Below are positions 57,615-64,000 of a stretch of 64,000 nt of DNA, one piece after another (position 1 is the stretch's first letter; every line of letters begins with the position of its first letter). Origin of the DNA: Loripinus fragilis. Its lineage: Eukaryota > Mollusca > Bivalvia > Lucinida > Lucinidae. The stretch spans positions 105,992,305 through 106,056,304 of the forward strand of contig OZ026518.1 in assembly GCA_964019695.1 (NCBI GenBank). The letters run 5' to 3'. The translations under genes were made by a program, and so were the position numbers. The notes beneath the pieces are model-generated. The model had not been told where the DNA came from. It saw only the letters and a list, made by a program, of their open reading frames with translations, and made no database searches.

Positions 57615-57706
57615 TACCAATGCATACGAGATCGAGTGATCCCTATGTTAGCTCGCTGTCGGAAAAATCTGTCCCACATCGCTACCCATGTGAGATAAGC
57701 GTAACT

Positions 57707-57942
57707 TTAAGCCTCGTTCATATGCACAATATACACCCCGGTGCAAATATACACCCGGGGTGTAAATTTGCACCTGGGGTGTATTTTGGTCATGTAAACG
57801 GTGCTTTATGAAAATGCACCCCGGTGCAAATCTGCACCCGGGTGCTAATTTGCTCCACCTTTGTAGGTGGTGCAAATTCTGTGGAGTAATTTAGCTCCCG
57901 GGTGCAGATTTGCACCGGGGCGCAAATTGCGCACATGAACGC
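57707..57942. repeat. GGGTGCAAAT palindromic repeat, copy 1
   Basis: Starts AAGCCTCGTTCATATGCACA, ends near GCGCACATGAACGCA. The interior repeats CACCCGGGGTG and GGGTGCAAATTTGCACC motifs in both orientations. Foldback MITE. Confidence 0.85.
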
Positions 57943-58460
57943 ATTTTGTTATCACATATGTACAATTTGATCTTAGATTTTGATAAATTACCCATCTTTT
58001 CTATATGAACATATACATGTGTATGAAAGTAGTCCTTTTATCAAATTTAAGGCCATGTTTCTCTCTGTATTCACTACTTCATCGGCTATGCCGGGTTGCC
58101 ACGCAGAACAACTGGAATTTCTGGTCTATGGGCTTCGATTTGCACGATTCTATTTCCGAATAATATCTCTTCCTAACCTCAGCAATAGAAATCATAGTTT
58201 GCCAGAACCCTGGCGCCATGCACGAGTCCATGCTATCTGATGTACATATCGGTGAAAAGGTCCCCCTGCATAATAACGGAGTGACCACCTTTACGATTCA
58301 TGTAATTAACGTGATGTTCAGACATAGCAATAATTAAAATATGTCTACCCTCTATCTTACCCTCCCCCCATTTGGGCACCCAAACCTCTTGTAGCCATTG
58401 ATAACCTCGGTTGAGCCATTTCCCTTCGGAAACTTAACAGAGATTTAGAAGAGAAGACAA
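57943..58460. other. Probable intron, no feature seen
   Basis: No recognised repeat or exon. Confidence 0.5.
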
Positions 58461-58812
58461 AGTAAGTAAGGGTGCAAATATCAGGAATTGATACAATCAA
58501 GTACCACACCCGACCCAGGATACCAATGGGAAAGTGACAAACTCACAGATAGACACCACAAACGAGAGCCAAGAGGTCAGCCCTTTCCCAGCAGGTGACC
58601 ACAAAGTACAATCAAACAGACGCGCACAAAGACATAGCAAACACAAGACAGAACAAAAACATAAACGATCCACAAAAGAAGTACCGCCTTGGAACGGTAA
58701 GTAAAATATTTTACTGGAGGGCTTAAACCGGTTTAACGGCGCGCCAACCTCACCCTTAATTCAGATGTGGATCAAGACACATAGATATTTGGTTTGCATG
58801 AAAGACCCCTAC
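58461..58812 (+). repeat. Family D, copy 4
   Basis: From AAGTAAGTAAGGGTGCAAAT to CATAGATATTTGGTTTGCATG with the GGCGCGCCAACCTCACCCTT block. Lacks the last ~150 bp of copies 1 and 2. Confidence 0.85.
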
Positions 58813-59129
58813 ATGTTTACCATGGACGTAAAACCCGTTTCACACATTCACAAGACGTTTATTTTGCTATTATACGAAGAGGTTCTCAATTGTCCAGTTC
58901 TGCACAGTCCTAAGTCAAACTGTCACCAGCAGTTCAATTGAAACAACTTAACGCACACGCGCATTCCGTTGCAGCTATTTGCGCAGTTTGTCGCAGAGCC
59001 CGTGACATTCGGAAGCCATGGATCATCAGTACATGTACAAGTCTCAAGCACTACGTTCGTACACCTCTCTTGGCCAGATAGTCATATATTTAGTTAGTAC
59101 TGCTGCAACAGCTTCTATAAGTGCCATTT
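58813..59129. other. Probable intron, no feature seen
   Basis: Nothing recognised. Confidence 0.5.
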
Positions 59130-59430
59130 ATGCATCAGTCATTTGTATCCACTGCTCCCCCACCTATGGGGATCGGCGGGGATAATGGGTTTTCACTTTC
59201 CAGAGCCCTGTTATAAGTGCACTGTGGGGAAAAGCTGATGATAACAACCCTGCTCTTTGCCCCACCCTACACAACAGAAAATCCCAGCAGGGTAAGTGCC
59301 CCAATGTTATACCCCCACACCTCCCCGGCAATGCGGGGACAATCAAAAAGTAATTGTCCAGCACCTTACTCAGGCTATCCCACGGCTATCCCCGTAGGTG
59401 GGGGCCGTGGATACAAATGACTGGTGCATT
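59130..59430. mobile_element. 300-bp MITE with ~40-bp ends
   Basis: Left TGCATCAGTCATTTGTATCC...CCCCCACCTATGGGGAT; right complement ...ATCCCCGTAGGTGGGGGCC then GTGGATACAAATGACTGGTG. GC-rich interior. No ORF. Confidence 0.85.
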
Positions 59431-59641
59431 ATACTCTTTAAATATTGTATAAATAAATAAAGCAAATAAAACCAAATGGAGTTGCATTTTTCTCACACGA
59501 CGGTATCTTGAATTGAATAATAATCGAAACATTCTTAACACATCGAATTTCTCCTTAATGTAAAACTGAAACATTTGTGATATGTTTAAAGAACAAATCC
59601 AATAACATATGAACACAATTTATTGACATATGAACGCTACA

Positions 59642-59732
59642 TAAGGGGGTGCAAATTTACTCCCGGGTGCAATTTTGCACCCGGGAGTAAATTTGCACCA
59701 GGGTGCAAATTGTGCATATAAACGAGGCTTTA
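59642..59732. repeat. GGGTGCAAAT palindromic repeat, copy 2
   Basis: 59648-59699 is a palindrome with 25-bp perfect arms (GGTGCAAATTTACTCCCGGG...) and a 2-base spacer. The right flank GTGCATATAAACGAGGCTTT is the complement of the copy 1 left end. Confidence 0.92.
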
Positions 59733-60029
59733 ATAATACATGATAAGCCACACGCGGCCGGCTGCTTATGAGGGATAAAATTTTGGGCGCATGACTGTAT
59801 TCCTTCGAAAACGAAAGATGAATTGTTGCCAGTCAGGAAACAATTCAATGTTGAATTTTCAGCGATTTAAGTCGGCCTTCAACTTGGTTTAAAGTTAAAC
59901 TGCGCATTTTTACTTACAGTCTTTATTCAATGCTTTGAACGTGCTGAGTGCATTGCGATTGACATATTTAACCTGTTGTGTTGGACAATGAGTGACTGAA
60001 TCCACCGGGACGAGGAGCCTTGACGATGT

Positions 60030-60032
<3 letters not shown>
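59733..60032. other. Probable intron, no feature seen
   Basis: Nothing recognised. Confidence 0.5.

Positions 60033-60122
<90 letters not shown>
60033..60122. repeat. (AC)n microsatellite
   Basis: About 45 pure units. Minus-strand Cys-Val repeat frames here are artefacts. Confidence 0.98.
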
Positions 60123-60124
<2 letters not shown>

Positions 60125-61320
60125 TTTCCTCAACAAAACTACTTACTCGAGTTACTGTGGCTGATTAACTAGTCCTTGTAAATCTATTTTGATGAAATAA
60201 CCATTTGTTCATTCTTTAATGCGCTGTTTATTTAAGAATTGAAAGTTATTTTTCTGCGTTTCACTGAGGTATGAAATGTCGGGAAAATTACATCTAATTT
60301 GCATGAAAACCGAAGGATCATGGCAAGCCTCGTTTCCCACTGGAACGGTGGGCCCTCGGGTTGAGATTTTTCTGTCCCCACTGAACACCAATGATGGATT
60401 CTATTTATCCCATCCTCACACGAATTATGTATTATTTTTCTAATACCTCATTTACATTGGAAAAAAAAACATGAAAAAGATTTCCAGAAAATCCTGACTA
60501 CGCTGAGATGCGACATGGTGACGTCATTTTAACATTGCAATGACGTCACGAATCGACGTGCGACCAGCGTACGGCTGTTCGTGTTTTATCTTTCCCTAGG
60601 GCTGGTATGGGTGTGTGAGGTGGAAATATCTCACATGGGTAAAAACAACGGAAATCCCGATCTGGTGTGTGAGAACAGTAATTCCTTAATCCATATAAGA
60701 CGAATGGAATTTCCCAGTTTTATCAATTGGACCAATCCATTTCCGTTTTAAGGGATGTTTTTCATCGTTATTCAAATTTCAGCAGAACATACTGAAAGCA
60801 AACAGTGGTTTTGCGGCGTCCGATCTGGGTATACACTCTTTGCTGATGTCCCACAAAAAGAACGCTAGGCTTATATGGGTTAACGCGCACTTTGGCAAAC
60901 AGTGAAGACCCAGATTAAATGCCACAAAATGTGACATTTCACTAGTGGCTACATTGGCTAAGACAAATCCAATCTTCAGAGAAAAAAATAATTGTACATG
61001 AATTATCGTTGTTACATGTACAGGTAAATGTAATGTTTAGCGATTATTGTATTACCCTTTGCGATTTTTGAATTCTACGTTTTTACATGTCAATGTTTAT
61101 TAGCGACTGTTGTATTCCCAGACGTTTAAATAGCAACCGCTGCGTTTAATCTCGTACCATCAATAATTTCGTGAACCAATAACCATTTGACATAGCGAAA
61201 TGAAATGTTGTATGGTCAAAGATCAACCGTTCTCAAATCAATTCAGCATGAGGCGACGTCGATTACGTCACGATTTATGATATAATGTTAATATTCTGAC
61301 GTCATATCAGCAGCGTTTAT
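60123..61320. other. Intergenic or intron
   Basis: No gene. 60290-60670 has scattered similarity to 10385-10690 (paired TGACGTCA motifs, GTGTGTGAGAAC), perhaps a diverged relative of the sequence around family F. Confidence 0.45.
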
Positions 61321-61326
61321 TGTAAA

Positions 61327-61952
61327 ATGGCGTCACAAAGTGCAAACGAGCAAGGTATTGTGGTAAAGTTTTATACAATAATCCAAAAATCGTTCTCCGA
61401 AATTCGGGAAAACTTGCATACTGTCTCTGGGAATATTGCTATATCGAAGTGGATGAATCACAATAAAGAGAACCAACCGAAAATGACAAGCATACAGACA
61501 GACAGAAGTGTTGATTTCCAAGTCTGCTGGTAAAGTAATGACCATTATTTTTTTTGCAATACACAAGGTATATTCTTAAATCACTTTGTTTTTCCGAAAA
61601 CTGGAAACTATATACAGCTGTCATTAAATCTGAACTGTTGTCAGCTGTTAAAAGAAAGCTCCCACAGCTTCAGAGGTCTGAGATTCTGTTGCACCATGAC
61701 GACGCGCCGAGTCATAGCGGCCACGTTGTATTGGACACAATGAAATAATTGGATATAGAGTTGCTTCCACATCCACCATATAGTCGAAATTTGGCAATTT
61801 TTGACTTCATACTTTTTCTAAATCTCAAAAAGGCTGTATGGTCAGAAATACGAGTCCCGAGAGGACTTGAGGTCCGCCGTTAACAGGCATTTGCGGGAGA
61901 TGCCACGCGATGGCCTGCAGCACGTGTTCCAGTCATGGGTTGAACGTTGAAT
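61327..61952 (+). pseudogene. mariner transposase pseudogene, internally deleted
   Basis: N-terminal piece 61327-61533 (MASQSANEQGIVVKFY..., helix-turn-helix region) is followed, after a stop, by the C-terminal half: LLHHDDAPSHSGHVVLDTMK (Asp codon 61698), a stop at 61746, then LPHPPYSRNLAIFDFILF (Asp codon 61803). The 34 residues between the two Asp give the D34D spacing of mariner. A frame change then leads to YESREDLRSAVNRHLREMPR and HVFQSWVER, the usual C-terminus. About 625 bp are left of roughly 1 kb, with the centre and first catalytic Asp missing. Inactive. TIRs were not identified. Confidence 0.85.
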
Positions 61953-62300
61953 AAATGACAACTCTGCCGGGGACATTCCTTTGAAATGGAGTAGAGGTCA
62001 CATATATGTTGGATTTGTTATACTCGCATTCCAGGATTAGTTCACGATATTATTGATGGGCCCTCTTTTGTTTCTTGTGCCACAATAGAATGACCAAACC
62101 TCATGTTTAGTAAATGGTAGAATAGCATATGCCATCTAAGTACATTTATGAATAATTTCTATACAAAAATACCGCTCCTATCTTATATAACATTTACATA
62201 CGCTAATTGGAGGATTTAACCCTTGGTGTGGTGAATTTCTGTGACATTTTCTCTCACTCAAAATGTGTTCCTTTTTCTCAGAACTTCTATTCATCATTAA
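61953..62300. other. Intergenic, no feature seen
   Basis: May hold the 3' end of the mariner copy; no inverted end recognised. Confidence 0.5.
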
Positions 62301-62540
62301 TGAGCCGTGACATGAGATTTCCAACAATGTGGTATGTGCGACCAGCAAAGACTCAGATCAGCCTGCGCATACGCGCAGTCTGATAAGAGTTTTTGCTTGT
62401 CGCTTGAATATTCTATGACTGTTAAGCTACTGACTGAACATCGTTTGGAGTTTCTAAGCTTAAAATGTTGCTGCACAAGCTCGTCTGAGTCTACACATGT
62501 CAAAATGCCACATTGTTGGAAATCACATGACACGGTTCAA
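62301..62540. mobile_element. MITE family B, copy 4
   Basis: TGAGCCGTGACATGAGATTT to AATCACATGACACGGTTCA. Same orientation as copy 2. Confidence 0.88.
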
Positions 62541-62605
62541 TTTTTATCTGCTTCTGGTTCAAGAACGACGATACCGCTGTATCATCACATTTTGATAACT
62601 TGAAA

Positions 62606-62845
62606 TGAGCCGCGGCATGAGATTTCCAACAATTTGACATTTTGACAAGTGTAGACTCGGACGAACCTATGCAGCTTCCTTTTAAGCTTAGAAACTTCAA
62701 ATGGTGTTCAGTCAGTAGCTTAACAATCATAGAATACTCAAGCGACTAGCAAAGGCTCTGATCAGACTGCGCGTATGCGCAGGCTGATCTTAGGCTTTGC
62801 TGGTCGCACATACCACATTGTTGGAAATCTTTTGGACTGGCTCAA
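62606..62845. mobile_element. MITE family B, copy 5
   Basis: TGAGCCGCGGCATGAGATTT to TTGGAAATCTTTTGGACTGG, opposite orientation to copy 4 and only 65 bp from it. Confidence 0.88.
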
Positions 62846-63275
62846 ATGATCCTTCTTTCATAGGTCCAGACTAGACAATTTGTTGCTCGTAAAATTGTGA
62901 TTAATGTATTAGCCGTCAGTCTAAACATATGTTTATGGTGCTCAAAAGAACCGTCTCAATACCTACAACATATGTTTCGATTGAGACATAACGAAACGAA
63001 TTTGTACAAACTACCTTATATCTGGAGATCTGCTCTTTTAATGGTTTGCCAGTTGCATGGTATTGGTTTAGAAATGAATTACTCTAAAGAATATCAGGAA
63101 TACAGGAAATTATTTTAATTCATATGGTCCATATAATCCTTTTATCCCCAGACTTCTAGTGCAGTCTTATAATAGATTATTTGTATTCTTGATGTCAGTA
63201 TATATGTCCTCCTGTCAAACGAACCAGTTCACAAGAAAAATGTCTTTATCACACGCATACAGCAATATAAATAGA
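62846..63275. other. Unassigned; weakly protein-like
   Basis: A 73-codon open frame at 62897-63118 has no motif I can name. It may be part of the LINE fragment to its right, with family E inserted between, but I cannot show this. Confidence 0.35.
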
Positions 63276-63617
63276 GTATCTTACATGAGTGCTCATGTTT
63301 TATTGAATTTATTAAACGAGTTGAGGTAAAGAGATAAAATGCGAGGCTTGCCGAGAATTTTATCTCTTTTTCGCAACGAGTTTAATAAATTCAATAATAC
63401 AAGAGCACGAATGTTAGATTCTATTTATCATATGACATTAAATTTACTTTGAAATCTTATTTCTGCCGTGGAAACGTTATAATTTTATCATTATGAACGC
63501 AACGTTGTTATGGACGTCATAACGTTTCCCGTAAATCTATAAACCACTAGTGGTTTACAGATTTTATTGCATGGCGTTATTTCACTCCCAGACGCGACGT
63601 CATATGATAAACTGTAA
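63276..63617 (-). repeat. Interspersed family E, copy 2 (reverse)
   Basis: Complement of 24598-24875, with an additional internal foldback built of GAGATAAAATGCGAGGCTTG and AATTTTATCTCTTTTTCGC and duplicated TTTATTGAATTTATTAAACG / GTTTAATAAATTCAATAAT. Confidence 0.8.
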
Positions 63618-63689
63618 TTCATGTACACTGTTAATTATACTGACATGGTGCTTTCTTACATACAATATTTAATTCCTCCTTAACATAGT

Positions 63690-64000
63690 GAAATTTCAGA
63701 TCATCCCTTGAGAAACAATAAAAATATATCTGTACCTCTTAATCGAACTATTTCACAGAAATCTTGTATTCAATCATCTATTAGGTTATATAATTCTCTG
63801 GAAGATAAATTTAATAATGTAACAACATTACCCACCTTTAAAAGGCATATAATCTCAAAGTTTAACATAGCACATTTTCATCTCTACTTTACTATTTGAA
63901 ATAGATATATGTCTGTCCTACATTCACAAATAAGAAATAAATGCAGCGGTCTTAATAGTGATCTTTCAGAAATCATATTTGTAATAATCCTTTATGCGAT
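63690..64000 (+). pseudogene. LINE ORF2 C-terminal fragment, runs off the window
   Basis: HPLRNNKNISVPLNRTISQK then IRLYNSLEDKFNNVTTLPTF and KRHIISKF: the usual R-x-x-NSL...F-K-x-x-L tail of non-LTR reverse transcriptases. After a TGA at 63897-63899 the same frame continues with HSQIRNKCSGLNSDLSEI, which resembles the conserved R-x-x-C-x-x-LN-x-DL segment. Continues past 64000. Confidence 0.75.

Noticed and set aside
59910..60136. Cys-Val repeat frames
   Set aside because: Translation of the (AC)n microsatellite.

Overview
The window is AT-rich eukaryotic (metazoan) nuclear DNA, almost entirely intergenic or intronic and packed with transposable elements. Only one host gene is recognisable: a single long exon at 56335-57474 (+) with intact splice sites, encoding a C2 domain and the first part of a RhoGAP domain of a Syd-1/SYDE-type synaptic RhoGAP. 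Its other exons are not seen, so the flanking kilobases are probably introns or intergenic DNA. The repeat style (many foldback MITEs, Ngaro and LINE remnants, a tRNA-derived SINE) and gene type suggest a lophotrochozoan, most likely a bivalve mollusc. That is an inference from style, not a proven identity.

Left end (0.9-7.5 kb): a nearly complete tyrosine-recombinase retrotransposon of the Ngaro type, with the split direct repeat layout A1-ORFs-B1-A2-B2. A1 and A2 are 205 bp each with only 4 differences; B1 and B2 are about 97% alike. It encodes a gag-like protein with three zinc-binding motifs, a reverse transcriptase/RNase H and a tyrosine recombinase. The gag and RT frames are the same frame separated by one TGA, followed by CTAG, which is a known readthrough context. 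None of the three frames begins with an AUG.

Middle (7.5-43 kb): nested repeats. These include hairpin MITEs with TA or TTAA flanks, three 0.8-1.35 kb noncoding Tc1/mariner-like elements, a 1.4 kb element with 24-bp perfect ends carrying a nested element flanked by an 8-bp duplication, and two structures with very long inverted arms (27.1-29.9 kb with roughly 800-bp arms; 33.8-38.8 kb with two nested pairs of arms and a recurring 14-bp palindrome). Two separate arrays of a 43-bp double-palindromic unit lie at 41.3 and 42.4 kb.

The long-arm structures contain decayed coding sequence, and a third decayed fragment lies at 44.5-45.3 kb. By motif recollection the three look like the N-terminal, C-terminal and middle parts of one family of large uncharacterised metazoan proteins that I suspect belongs to a poorly described long-TIR DNA transposon group. 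This is the best candidate here for something undescribed.

Right end (47-64 kb): more MITE copies, a SINE, two LINE remnants, microsatellites, the Syd-1-like exon and a mariner pseudogene that keeps the D34D spacing.
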